The notes below the pieces were generated by a model. The model was given only the letters and a program-made list of their open reading frames with translations, did not search any database and had not been told where the DNA came from. The translations under genes were made by a program, and so were the position numbers. 64,000 bases of DNA from Ascarosepion bandense. Taxonomy: Eukaryota > Mollusca > Cephalopoda > Sepiida > Sepiidae. Positions 21,010 to 31,480 of this stretch are shown piece by piece. The stretch spans positions 1,777,001 through 1,841,000 of the forward strand of contig JBBBDQ010000330.1 of assembly GCA_037127315.1 (NCBI GenBank), in the 5' to 3' direction. The first letter of the stretch is position 1. Every line of letters starts with the position of its first letter.

Positions 21010-21290
21010 TTATTTCGTGCTGAAGTTCGGTGCGAAGCCGTGAAGAAAATTTCGACAAAATGCTATTCAAGTGAATTAGTAGAAATTTTGAAAAAATTGT
21101 GAAAACTACAAGAAAGAACATAAAACAAAAAAGAAAAAATAGATGGATTCAAGCACCAAATGATTTCATTATACAATATTTACATAGATTGAAAGAACGG
21201 ACAAAATATGAATTTGAAAAATTGGGAGCACAGGAAATCACTCTAGAAGATGAATTGATTCTTCTGAGGTTAATTGAAGGCTTGTAAGAC
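21010..21290 (+). pseudogene. Inner element gag-like remnant
   Basis: A basic, helical reading frame (21099-21287) with FIIQYLHRLKERTKYEFEKL lies where gag is expected between the 5' LTR and the protease. A later CCHC-like stretch is degraded. Assigned by position and character only. Confidence 0.4.
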
Positions 21291-21639
21291 TAAAACCACA
21301 AGGGGGGAATGCTAGAATGTCTACAGAGTAGCAGAAAGAGTTTGAAAGCTAGTGTCGAGTTTTTGCAACAATTAGTTCAATAAACCAAAAGAACTTGAGA
21401 CATACAGATTGAGCAAGATCAAATCCATCATTAAATGTACATAGATATTGTGGAAAATATCACGAGAGAGACAAGTACAAATGTCCAGTTCTAGGAAAAA
21501 TATGCTCAAATTGCAAAAAAAATAAAAAAACAGATTATTTTCAGAACATAAGCAAATAGAAAAAATAAAAATAAAAACTGTTTAAACCCCTTCAGAAGAA
21601 GCTGAAATATTTACAATGAATACACAAAGTAGAGTAAAG

Positions 21640-21735
21640 ATAGAGATAAATGGCTAAGTATTTGACATGCAAGTTGATACAGGCAGCGCAGTTACGTTGA
21701 TACCAAAAATTTTCTGGATAAAATTAAGATGACGT
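21640..21735 (+). pseudogene. Inner element aspartic protease remnant
   Basis: FDMQVDTGSAVTLIPKIFW contains an intact retropepsin DTG motif (21676-21684), preceded by one in-frame stop. Confidence 0.7.
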
Positions 21736-21794
21736 ACGTAATAATAATAAAACAATGTACAATTAAAGCAATTTGATAGAACGTCTATTAAACA

Positions 21795-22340
21795 ATGGGT
21801 ACATTTCAAGGCAATTTTGAAACCAACAAGCGTTATGAAATAATTCTCATTACAGTTGTAGCATGCAAAAAAGATTACAGATTATTAGGGACTGATATAA
21901 TGAAAGTAGATACAGCGAGACTAAACAATTCCATGGAAACAGAAGGAAATGAAACAGGATTATTGAAAGGCTGCAAAGCAAGAATTCGACTAAAGGAAAG
22001 CTATCACCAAAAGTATATAGAATCAAGAAAAGTTCCAATTCATATCCTACCTCTGGTAGTAGCCAAATTAAACAAAATGATACAAGGTATACTGAAAAGG
22101 GTAACTCAAGATGGGCATCACTAACAGTAGCAATAAAAAAATTGTCGGAGATTTAAGAATATGTGATGGTTACAAGATAGGGGTAAATCACCAGATATGT
22201 TCAGATTCGTTTCCTTTGCCAAATATCGAAACTGTGAGCCACAAGTTAGCAAAAATAGAGTACTCTGCAAAAGTTAATTTCAAGTCAACATACAATCGAA
22301 TACAAACTGACGAGAAATTCAAGAAAATTATCACGAGATA
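21795..22340 (+). pseudogene. Inner element RT, N-terminal part only
   Basis: LLGTDIMKVD (near 21885) is the connection after the protease. LRICDGYKIGVNHQICSDSF then PLPNIETVSHKLAKIEYSAK and FKSTYNRIQTDEKFKKI (22150-22335) are RT motifs 1-3, with Asn in place of the first catalytic Asp (VNFKSTY for the usual D.KS.Y). The sequence ends at a foldback. The YxDD motif and RNase H are absent. Confidence 0.7.
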
Positions 22341-22341
22341 A

Positions 22342-22414
22342 TTATCCCAAACAGTAGACGAGTCCATCTTAATAAGCCCTATATTAAGATGAACTCGTCT
22401 ACTGTTTGGGATAA
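22342..22414. repeat. 32-nt inverted repeat (foldback) at the RT deletion point
   Basis: Arms 22342-22373 and 22383-22414 are complementary over 32 nt with one mismatch and are separated by 9 nt. They lie exactly where the RT reading frame of the inner element stops and the pre-integrase region begins. Confidence 0.93.
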
Positions 22415-22494
22415 AAATCTTCCAGTCATATTTAAAAAAAAACAATTACGAGTCTTATTAGAAAAAATAAAAAAATATCATAACATGCAATAGA

Positions 22495-23050
22495 GATGTA
22501 TTAGTAGCTCCACAAATACTGAGAAGGGACATATCAAAAGGAGTACATGATGATGTACATTGTGGCATAACAGCAATGCAAAGAAGACTAAAGTTGCAAG
22601 CTTGGTGGCCAGGATATTCAAAAGACGTAGAGAAATACGTTAAGATGCCCAAAATGTAAAGACAAAAAAATTCAAGTAAGCAAAAATTCACTCATGGCAC
22701 AAGGAAGCAGAGCCATGGGTTAGGGTCCACAATGATCACATACATCAAAGATAAGGGATTATTCTTAGTATTAGTAGACTCATATTTAGGATGGTAAGAA
22801 GTTGTCAGAAAAGCCACCACAATAAAGCAAATACTAACAACTATATTCTTAAGGAACGAAGTACCCCAGACAATAGTAACCGACAATGTACCCTGATTTT
22901 GCGATGAGAACTTATGTGCATGGTTAGAACAAATTGGATGCATCTCATACAAGGCAACACCATATCACCCACAATCTAATGGCATTGCGAAAAGAATGGT
23001 ATAAATGGTGAAAATGGGATTAAAAGCAGCCACTTAATGAAAACATAGAA
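22495..23050 (+). pseudogene. Inner element integrase pseudogene
   Basis: LVAPQILRRDISKGVHDDVH then CGITAMQRRLKLQAWWPGYS is the N-terminal H-H-C-C-type zinc domain; the Cys pair is degraded. The catalytic core follows: LFLVLVDSYLGW (first Asp), TIVTDN (second Asp, 22879-22887) and TPYHPQSNGIAKRM (HPQSNG region, the third acidic residue changed from Glu to Lys). In-frame stops and frameshifts make it inactive. Confidence 0.8.
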
Positions 23051-23555
23051 GCATATTTACCAAAAATGCTCCTCAGTTACAATTCCATCCCACATGCGTA
23101 AAGGAAGCTGAGTCCTTTCTGCATTAAATCAGAGCCCTCATAACCATGCCTTTTGCAACGAAAGAAAAAATATAGAAAGAATAAAAAGGTGAATTCAGGA
23201 GAAGCAAATTTCCTGATGCAAAAAGGACACAATATGGCTATTCGTGAGAAAAAAGGACAACATATACTGGCACATGCAGATCAATTCAGAAGCAGAAACA
23301 AGCTGGGTGATGTGGAAATGGAAGGTCAGGAACAAGAATAGACAGGAAGTTACAAAAGTGGAACAGAGCAGGAAATGAAGGAAAGTGAAAATGAAAAGAC
23401 AGACGAATATGAAGAAAATGAAGAGAGACCAGGATCAACATTAAAGAGAAGACAAGAAAGACAAGACGAAGGACAGAACAATAATAATAATAAAAAAACG
23501 GGAGTAGTAAAAGAAAAAAAAAACAATGGTGTACGAATTTGCCGGTTCAGGGAGG

Positions 23556-23697
23556 TATAGTATCATATGCAAATTAATAGGCAAGTATAAACAGAGAATA
23601 ACTGGAGAGGTAAGAAACAGAAAACCCTGTCATCACAAAGGATATAGAGATCTGTGCTACGACTATCACTACCAACAAAGAAATGCGAAACATAACA
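23556..23697 (+). repeat. 3' LTR of the inner element
   Basis: Pairs with 20731-20874 and is preceded by a purine-rich CAGGGAGG tract. Confidence 0.85.
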
Positions 23698-24310
23698 ATT
23701 CGTGTATGTGCAGATTTTTCTAAAGGATTAAATGAATGTCTACTACGTCACACGTATGTTTACCATCTCCAGAAAAAATTTTTTTTGCCAAATCAATTGT
23801 TGGAAGATTTTTTAAAAAAAATTAACCTGTGATACGTATAGTTACAAACTGAAATAGATGAAAAATGTAAAACGTTGTTAATAATTAACATACACAAGGG
23901 TCTATACAGTTTTAATAGGCTACCGTTTAAGAGTCAAAGTGACACCTAGCATCTTCCAGCAAGTAAAGGATAGGATGCTAACTGGTTTGAATTTTGCCGT
24001 TTAATATTTGGATGACATACTCATAAAAAGTGAAAATAGACGGCAACATTCAGGGCATATACAACAAGTATTCCAGAGAATAGGAGGTTACGGGTTTAAA
24101 TTCAGTGAGAAGAAATACCAATTTTTCAGAAACAACATAAAATTTGGGACAAATAATTGATGCAAATGGACGTAGAAAAGACTCATCATCAAGTGCAATT
24201 AAAAATATGCCCGTGCCGACAAATGTTACTACTTTATAATCATTTCTAGAGCATACAGGCTATTGAAATCTTTATGTGCTACACATGCATAAATTGAAAG
24301 CTCATTTAAA
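23698..24310 (+). pseudogene. Outer element RT, palm part after the inner insertion
   Basis: VCADFSKGLNECLLRHTYV continues the RT interrupted at 20730. LLIINIHKGLYSFNRLPF (fingers/palm), the catalytic YLDDILIKS (YLDD at 24005-24016) and the thumb region FKFSEKKYQFF follow. Frameshifts and stops occur, including one just before YLDD. Confidence 0.85.
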
Positions 24311-24762
24311 TTAATTATTGAAAAAGGGTACGTTATGGAAATGGTCCGATGAATGTCGAAAATCTTTTGAAGACATAAAGGACATGTTAACATCTGAATT
24401 ATCATTAACACATTTCAATCTGGATTTAGAAATAATTGTAGCATCAGATTCTAACGATTATGGCATTGGAGCAGTTATTTGTTATAAAGATAAGGATGGT
24501 AAAATAAAAGCAGTCGTCCATGCATCTAGAACGCTAATAACGTCTGAAAAAATTATAGTCAAATCAAAAAAAGAATCGCTAGCTATAATATTTGTAGTGA
24601 AAAAAAATCGCCAAATGATACACAGTAGGAAAATCATTTTGCAATTAGATCACCGTCCATTATTGATTATATTTGGTTCAAAAAAGGTATTCTGACACGT
24701 ACTGCCAACATGTTGCAACGTTGGAAAACGATTTTACTAAAATATGATTTTAAGATGGAGTG
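24311..24762 (+). pseudogene. Outer element RNase H region
   Basis: A 125-residue clean frame (24318-24695): LWKWSDECRKSFEDIKDMLT, then VASDSNDYGIGAVI (RT/RNase H D-x-S..GIGAV signature), VVHASRTLI, KESLAIIF (catalytic Glu) and LQLDHRPLLIIF. It is followed by MLQRWK and YDFKMECH-like coding up to the SINE. This is the best-preserved part of the outer element. Confidence 0.88.
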
Positions 24763-24772
24763 TCATCAAATA
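24763..24772. repeat. SINE target-site duplication, left
   Basis: TCATCAAATA, repeated exactly at 25051-25060. Confidence 0.9.
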
Positions 24773-25050
24773 GAACGAGAAATCGGGGAGCCGAGTTCAA
24801 ATTTCAGTTGAATTCATTGCTTTCACTTACGCGCAAATACCCTTGGGAAAGGTATTAATACGTCTCTTCCTTCTGGTTATGGGTTAAATAACAGGACAGA
24901 TTAGGTTCTATAGCCTTGGCTGGCAACCAATCTACCGCAGAAAGCAATGGCAACCTACTGCGGGATAATCTTCTGCCCAGTCAGTCATGTCTCTTTCGAG
25001 ACATGATCGCTCAAGTGTGTTTCACGTATGGCACTTAACTGACTGACTGA
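24773..25050 (+). mobile_element. SINE family C inserted in the outer LTR element
   Basis: 5'-truncated head with box B (CCGAGTTCAAATT), then CCTTGGGAAAGGTATTAATA, TATAGCCTTGGCTGGCAACC, CTACTGCGGGATAATCTTCT and a short (GACT)n tail. It is bounded by an exact 10-bp duplication, TCATCAAATA. It splits the RNase H tail from the ADGLSR motif of pol. Confidence 0.92.
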
Positions 25051-25930
25051 TCATCAAATAAATTGGAATATGCAGATGGTTTGTCCAGAATAATCTCAAA
25101 ATTTAAGGAACCTTTTGAGGATCCAGTGATTGATCAAGTTCTGAAGATGAGATAAAAAGTGTCTTGGTAAAGCAATCAGGGAACCACCTATGACTTTGAA
25201 CGAAATTAAAATACAATCCAAGAATGATGACTACATTTTAAAAATGTTGGAAAATGTAAAAGTGAGATGGAAAGAAAAAATATAACCAGGTGTTACTGAA
25301 ACTAATAAGTCTTGATTATTGAAGAGAGTTTTTCAAATTAGCCTGAAATATTTAAGTGTAGATCTACTTCCACTGTAACTGTAAATTTTCTTCATTAACT
25401 GTTTTCAAGATTTGAAGTTCCAGATACAATACAATAGTGCTTGATAATGACATGCAATTTATTTCAAGTGACTTTCAAAATTTTTGCAAATACTATGCAG
25501 TTGAACATATAACAATGCCACCATACCACTCAAGATCAAATGGTCAGGCTGGATGATTTGTTGAGATGTTCAAAAGAATGTCAAAGAAATTAAACAGGGG
25601 AGGAGACAGAATAAGTAATCCTCAAAAAGTTTTTTTTTAAGATTGTATAGACTGGCCCCTAACCATAACACTGCATCAAGGATATCACCAGCAGAAAAAA
25701 TGCTTGCCAGGAAAATTAAATCGGTGTTTGACAAATTACTACCTGGAAGAAAAATGAAAATATGGCATATTACAAAATTAGCTACAAGCCTATCAAAGCT
25801 GGAGATGAGATTTTCTTCATGATTTACAAGTAAGGAAAGGGAAGTTAGGAAGGTGGTAAAATATAAAATCACATTGGCAGGATGATGTATATAGTACAAG
25901 GTTGAAATTGATAACATCAAAGGCATTTAA
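25051..25930 (+). pseudogene. Outer element integrase pseudogene
   Basis: NKLEYADGLSRI right after the SINE is the connection motif. The zinc domain is not evident. Core: VLDNDMQFISSDFQNFCKYY (second catalytic Asp), MPPYHSRSNGQAG (the third acidic residue replaced by Gly) and FVEMFKRMSKKL, then a C-terminal stretch ending in TSKAFKPNETKI. Several frameshifts and stops. Confidence 0.8.
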
Positions 25931-26034
25931 ACCAAATGAAACCAAGATATGAAGTAGAAATAAACACCTAACAAAGAGATTTACTTATGGAAGTGCTATA
26001 CAATACTTTTGACATGCCAACTTGAACACACTGT

Positions 26035-26295
26035 GTTAGTAAAAGAAAAAGAAATCCATGGGATGTATTTGAAGTGAACACCAAAAGAAGAAAATACATA
26101 TGCAAAAGAGAATTCATATCTTAAAAAGAGAGGTGTTGTGTAGAATGAAGACTAACCTTCTTGTTAGTAAAAGAAAAAGAAAACAACAGGAAGTGTTTGA
26201 AGTGAACCCCAAAAGAAGAAAATATGTTTTCAAAAGAGAATACATATCTTCATAAGTGAAGTAGTGGCATGTGTATGTGTAGAAAGAAGACTGAT
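26035..26295 (+). repeat. ~128-bp tandem duplication across the 3' LTR start
   Basis: Unit 1 (26035-26162) and unit 2 (26163-26295) both run GTTAGTAAAAGAAAAAGAAA, GTATTTGAAGTGAAC, AAGAAGAAAATA, GAGAATACATATCTT, TGTGTAGAA. Each contains the last coding words, a purine tract and the first bases of the LTR, so the LTR start is present twice. Confidence 0.8.
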
Positions 26296-26555
26296 CTTTG
26301 CTACACTAAATTGTTGTCCATTCGCTATAAGTAGAACGTCTGCTCATAGGGACAGTTGTTGCAAAGTGGGTCATGAGGTGTAGCTTAGTCATATGCATTG
26401 CTGCACTGAACTATGATATTCACTATGACGGTATTTTTATTAATCCATGTCTCTTATGCAAGTAAACAAACCCATTCTTCACTCAACCTTTTGTTCTAGT
26501 CTTTCCTTACAGTATTATTAATCAGAACTATGAATGTTAGATGAATTTTATAGCA
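26272..26555 (+). repeat. 3' LTR of the outer element
   Basis: Pairs with 18851-19155. It starts TGTATGTGTAGAAAG, ends TATAGCA, and is followed by the ATTAC target duplication. Confidence 0.8.
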
Positions 26556-26625
26556 ATTACAGAGCTTCATTTGATCTTTCAATTGATCCTTTCAAGAGAT
26601 CACTGAAAATGTGCACAATAATATT
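26556..26625 (-). pseudogene. Tc1-like transposase relic, N-proximal continuation
   Basis: The minus strand up to the ATTAC junction reads a degraded NW-K-I-K-W-SSVM run (both Trp codons now TGA). In Tc1 transposases this comes just before FSDES, and it continues in frame into 18845 downward when the LTR element is removed. The more N-terminal part could not be traced. Confidence 0.55.
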
Positions 26626-26667
26626 TTATTTTGGCATAAATCTGACTAGAAACACATGTAGCAAAGT

Positions 26668-26790
26668 CACTTTTTTAAAATCATCTAACCCCAAGTAAGG
26701 CAAGAATGTCACTAAGACACAAGAGATTACTGGAAATAAAGGAAACTGAGAAAACACTAATGAGGAGAGAAGACAATAAAAAGGACAGGA
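26668..26790 (-). repeat. Degenerate SINE family B fragment
   Basis: TTTTTTAAAATCATCT, CCCCAAGTAAGGCAAGAATG and TCACTAAGACACAAG follow the tail half of the family (ATCATATCACCCCGAGCAAG, CGCCACTGATGTGCAGG), with the poly(A) tail on the minus strand. Confidence 0.5.
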
Positions 26791-26814
26791 TTCAAGGAGA
26801 CAGAAGTCAATGAT

Positions 26815-27215
26815 TGATGTAGCATGCAAATTTTTGAAGATTCTTTTTAATAGGAAAGCAAGAAGCTGGAAGAGAGTTCTACATGGAAGAGAGTAAGAGA
26901 AGAAACTATAACATTAGAACTTACAGTTATCAATTTCAACAGCAAAAAGATGAGAACTTTCTGCCAATCTAGTATTATGCTTAAATTCAATAAGTCAAGG
27001 TATTACAGCTCATCAGAATAATTGCCATGAAAATATTTATAGAAAAGGTACAAGGATACTACATTATGACTGTAAGAATGTAATTAATGATGAGAGGCCA
27101 GATCAGGACCAATAATATTGCAAATTGTTCTTTAGATTTTGTCCAGAATCTCTAAATACATAGCAGAAGCACTAGACCAGATGTGGCAGCAATATTAAAT
27201 GCACGGAAGAATGGT
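26815..27215 (-). mobile_element. Non-LTR retrotransposon 3' region, relic A3
   Basis: Same block order as 5590-5990: AATTTTTGAAGATTCTTTT, GAAAGCAAGAAGCTGGAAGA, GCCAATCTAGTA, ATTGCCATGAAAATATTTAT and CTCTAAATACATAGCAGAAG. The minus strand encodes the LINE RT C-terminal region with many breaks. Confidence 0.55.
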
Positions 27216-28934
27216 AGCAATATTAAATGCATGGAGGAAAGGTTCAAGACAGATTTGGGTGAGAAAAATTGTCTAGCATGACACTAAACCAACTTTCTTA
27301 GCAGATTTAGCAGTTGACTCTTTTGTAAGTAAATGATTACTGTGTCTGTGTGGACATCCCATAGAATCATATTTGTTATGATATATGTGTCACAGTTTTT
27401 TTGATTGTATGATGGTCTCTTGCAAGGAATGTTTCAATTTCTAATGTTTGATGATTTGAAGAATTTGAATAATTGTTGCTTTGTCATCATTACTGAAACA
27501 TGTTTTATGGTCCATCTTGCATCAAAACTGAAATGTTGGAAATCACAAATAATGGCTGCCATTTCTTTACTTCTATACATAACCTCATGTTATTAGACAT
27601 GGTTGATCATGTCAATGTTGGCTAAATTCTAATCAAATGAAGGCCAAATACTGACAATCAACAAGAAAATAGTAAAACAAAAAATGAGGCTTACATAAAA
27701 TGTTGAAACACACTTTAGAGTGAAGTCATAACTGGTCTTTAGTCTGTACAAGAAATAGTTAATATTTGTAAAAAGTGTAAATGCTTTCGATGTGCAATAA
27801 TAGAAATAGTACAGGTCAAACAATACAAGCAAATCATTATCGTCAAGTATAGAAAAAAATGTTTGCACAATGATTTATAAAAGTGTGCCAAATGATAAAA
27901 CATGTTTGCAAAGGCTTTTGAAAAACTAAGCAAATACAAAGTCCTGGAAAAGAAAATATAAAAAATGTAGCAATTAAGAACTATAACTTTTTCTGTTGTG
28001 GTTGGAGTTTTGGGTCTGATAAAGAAAAGAACTCAAGAACAAATTGACAAAATCCCTCTTCAAAAGATCCCCAAAATAGTTTTAGTGAGCACAGTCAATA
28101 TCCTGTGAAGAGTTTTGTCCATTTAATTATTTTTTAATAGCTGTTTTTTGTTTAATTAAGTAGAAACAACAAAAAATGAGATTAGGAAACAAATGCAGTT
28201 CAAAACGATATTTTAAAAATTATAACAGTAAATTAGTATTTAATAAACTTGAACCTTCATACCTGAAAAAAACAAACAAAATTGAATGTCAAAAGGTCAG
28301 CTTTTCCATTGATACCAATATTATTTGAACTTTCTTCACTACTAAACAATGTTTATTGCTTTAAAAAGTGATGATTAGAATTGAAATAAAACTTTGACAT
28401 AGGATGAAAGTGAATTTATTCATTTTTTCTTGTTCTTGAGAATTTACAAAAATATGAAGCACTATTTATTTATTGTTTATTTACAAAAATAATTGTATAT
28501 TTACAGCATTCTAAAAACTAATAGTTACAACTAATGCAATATTTATCATTTACTAATTTATAAATATGAAAAGATTTTTATTCATATAAACACTTACTAA
28601 ATTATTAAAATTGTGAACCAACTGTAAGAAAATCCTTATTATTTGCCATTTTATAAAGTTTAAATCAATTAACAATTAGCCAATGTTTTACCAACCATTC
28701 CAATAAGCAATATAATAGTGTAAATAAACAACCTAATAAATAAAAAATGTATATTATTCTTGTTGTCAGAACTCAAGAACAATGAAAATGTATAAATTCA
28801 TATTCCTTATATGTTTAGATTTTATTATAATTCTAATAAATGCTTTTTGAAACAATAATCATTGCCAACAAGTGAAAGTACTTAAAAGCATATTTTTGTT
28901 TTTTTGCAAGCATGAAGGTCCATTATTTTGGGTA
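27216..28934. other. Non-coding, no feature recognised
   Basis: AT-rich. Short ORFs on both strands have no recognised motif. Confidence 0.4.
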
Positions 28935-29060
28935 TGATGATAAACTACATCTGGCAGCAAGGCCTCTGATCAAAAAATAGGAGGTTTTGAGGAGCATGAA
29001 AACATCTTTTAATTGTTGTTGTTCCCGGGTCCACTCTGATGAGCAAATAGTGAATCCCTC
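28935..29060 (+). repeat. Dispersed repeat D, copy 1
   Basis: AAACTACATCTGGCAGCAAG, GCCTCTGATCAAAA, GGTTTTGAGGAGCATG and TTGTTGTTCCCGGGTC. The same order is found on the minus strand at 50262-50395 with moderate divergence. Confidence 0.65.
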
Positions 29061-29089
29061 AACAAAAATCAACAGTACATTTTTATTCT

Positions 29090-29610
29090 AAACTAGCAGT
29101 ATAGCCTGGCATTGCTTGAGTGTACTGAAAGCTTTAAAACTAATCCATGGTCCTGGAGCTCAGACTCTTTGGACGTCGGCACAAAAGACTAAAAACCAAT
29201 AGTTGTTTCCAGTTAAAGCGAAACCGTAGACTGAAAGAAAAATAAATGCATGTAAGTCAAATTTTGATTTCCTGGTATCGATATCAAATTTTCTGCACTA
29301 TTGTAAGAACTGCAACCTTGAAACTTCTGAATGTCGTTTCTTATGTCTTTGTCTATGAGTGTATCAAATTTGATTAAAATTGGACCACTCCTTCTATAAC
29401 CCAATTTTTTTGATTTTCGATATTTATCGGGGGTACCTCAACACAAAACCTAGCTAAGAACACTCGCAGACGCTTATAGTACAACTGTGTAAAAGTTCAA
29501 GAAAATCGGTTCAGCCATTTTGGAGTCTATAGGTAATGGATACACACACACACACACACACACAGACAAAGTTCCATTTATAAATAAGTTTAGATTTAGA
29601 TTTAGATTTA
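29090..29610 (+). repeat. LINE 3' tail, RTE-like, ending in (CA)n
   Basis: TAGCAGTATAGCCTGGCATT opens the unit. CAAGAAAATCGGTTCAGCC, ATTTTGGAGTCTATAGG, a CA-rich tract, then GACAAAGTTCCATTTATAAA close it. This tail style (CGGTTCAGCCATTTTxGxGTxTATAGG followed by ACACAC and ACAAA) is familiar from RTE-clade LINEs and their SINEs in invertebrates. No RT coding was seen. Family call by recall of the tail pattern. Confidence 0.5.
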
Positions 29611-30440
29611 CCAACAATACATTTTATTATCTACAAAATATATATCTAAAAATATTACTTTTACTATGAAAGTACAAGAACATGTACAAAATAACAGTAG
29701 TTAAAAGTATAAAATTACATACAAAATATTTAGATTTCAGCATTAAATGACCCATAGATGTTGATATGTAGTTGTAAGAAGAAAAGCAATTAATGTATGT
29801 TTAATATATTTTATCTCACTTGTTGTAGTTGTAAAGATGGAAACATGGTAAAAGGAATAGAAATTTGTATGGTGCGTGATAAAAAAACAACAATGATATT
29901 AAATCAAATTGTACAAGATTAATATAAATATAATTTTTTTGCTAGAGAGAAATTTTGAACATAGATGCATTTTTGCAATGATGCATCATATACTGCGCAG
30001 AAGTAGATCAATAAGACTTTATTTATTTATCAATGTAATTGAAGCAAAATTCTTTCTTTGCAGATTTCCGATTTTCGCTTTCCATCTTGATTGGAGATAG
30101 TTCAGCTTTTTCGAAGAACAACAAAGAATGAGATAAGAGGAACGATTGCTTGAGTTGCCAATGAGAAATCATTTGCGGCAAGGACAAAAGTTTAAACCTT
30201 TCCTAGTTGGTTGAGTTCTCTTAATTTTGATTTGCCAAGGCACTGATTCATGTCAGCATTATTCGTTGAAATACTATAAGAGGAATCTATTTTGATGCAC
30301 AGCCATGAATGCACTTGCAACTAATGCATTGAAATATGTATGTATACAAGATGTCTGAAAAATGCTTGTGTGGAAATATGTTTGCATGTGTATACATGTA
30401 CGTCTAATTGATAAATTGCAATATGTGTGAAAATCTAACA
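29611..30440. other. Non-coding, no feature recognised
   Basis: AT-rich, no exon or repeat end recognised. Confidence 0.4.
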
Positions 30441-30610
30441 GTGTTCAGATCTATCTAAGACTATCCTTATTTAACTATTTATCTATCTAAGCCTTTCCTT
30501 ATCGATCAATCTAATCCTATCCTTATCTATCAATCTAAGCTGGTCCTTATATATCTAAACCTGCCCTTATCTATCCTATCCTGTTCTTTTCTATGTATGC
30601 TTGTTTATTT
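30441..30610. repeat. Degenerate minisatellite (TCTATCTAAGCCTATCCTTA)n
   Basis: About six diverged units of 20-30 bp, each with ATCTAAGCCT and CCTTATCTAT variants. Confidence 0.7.
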
Positions 30611-31234
30611 ATCTCTATCACAGACTGTCCATATCTTAGTTTAAGAATTATTATCTATCACTGTTCATATATAATGATCTACTTATATTTATAAACAGTG
30701 AAATTCTGTTTCTATCTATTTCTAAATAAACTATTTTATAACTGTACCTTTATCGAAAAATCCTATTTTTCTCTGTTGCTCACTGGTGTATGTGAATGCC
30801 TGTATATGAAAACGTCAATAGTCTTTTGCATGTGTAACTGTTTACCCTAGTAATTTATGGATAATAAATCCATGGCTTATTATTTATCACCTTCAACAAT
30901 CACTTGTCAGCTTTAATTGTTTCAATAAAATTGGAAACATCAAACTCATGTCTTCTGTTATCTTTGTTTGTTTTATTTTAAACAAAGGAAAATCTTATAA
31001 GCTATGATATCACTTAATTCTCTTAACATGAAATCACGCTCCCCCCCACTTAGCTGAAGGAAATTAATTTGAGTAAATATGTAACTATCATGAAAAACAA
31101 ACTAACATATATTTCTCTCTCTTTTTCACTCTTCCTTCTTGGCTTTCTTTAACTCTCTGCAAGAGAGTTAAAGAAAGTTCTCAATATGCAAGGTATTGCT
31201 GTTACATTTAACATAGCAAATGGATTTCACAGGA
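30611..31234. other. Non-coding, no feature recognised
   Basis: AT-rich. A short local inverted repeat (ACTCTCTGCAAGAGAGT near 31152) is the only structure seen. Confidence 0.4.
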
Positions 31235-31480
31235 TAAAATTGCTAGCCCCATTGGATTTGATTTCAGAGATGTCCTTCTCCTAGACTAGTTGCCAACTAA
31301 GGCTGAAGAGCCAAACCTTCCCTGCTATTTAATCCACAGCTGGAGAGAGATGTGGATTCATGCCTTTCCCAAAGTTATTTGTGAGAAATTGAATGCAATG
31401 AATTCATCTAGAATTTAAACTCAGCTCTCTAATTTCTCTTTCTGATGTGTTAACCATTACTCTACCAACACATCCACATC
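31235..31480 (-). mobile_element. SINE family C, old copy
   Basis: The minus strand shows GGATGTGTTGGTAGAGTAAT (box-A area), AGAGCTGAGTTTAAATTC (box B), ATGCAATGAATTC-complement, GGAAAGGCATGAATCC and TTAGTTGGCAACTAG blocks in family order. Tail lost. Confidence 0.65.

Larger units (their letters stand above)
20731..23697 (+). mobile_element. Inner LTR retrotransposon inserted in the outer element's RT
   Basis: Short LTRs (about 144 and 142 bp), 5-bp target duplication ATTCA/ATTCG (20726-20730 and 23698-23702), total 2967 bp. Removing it restores an uninterrupted RT reading frame across the junction. Inside are gag-like, protease, truncated RT and integrase remnants, but no RT palm catalytic motif and no RNase H. 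An internal deletion coincides with a foldback at 22342-22414. Confidence 0.85.
18851..26555 (+). mobile_element. Outer LTR retrotransposon (Ty3/gypsy-type), containing two later insertions
   Basis: LTRs of about 305 and 284 bp (18851-19155, 26272-26555) bound gag, protease, RT, RNase H and integrase remnants in Ty3 order. It is flanked by 5-bp ATTAC repeats. Removing the inner LTR element (20731-23697) and the SINE (24773-25050) leaves about 4.4 kb. All coding parts carry stops and frameshifts, so it is dead. The LTRs differ clearly from each other, indicating age. Confidence 0.85.

Noticed and set aside
25570..25926. 118-residue minus-strand ORF
   Set aside because: Antisense shadow of the outer element's integrase region.
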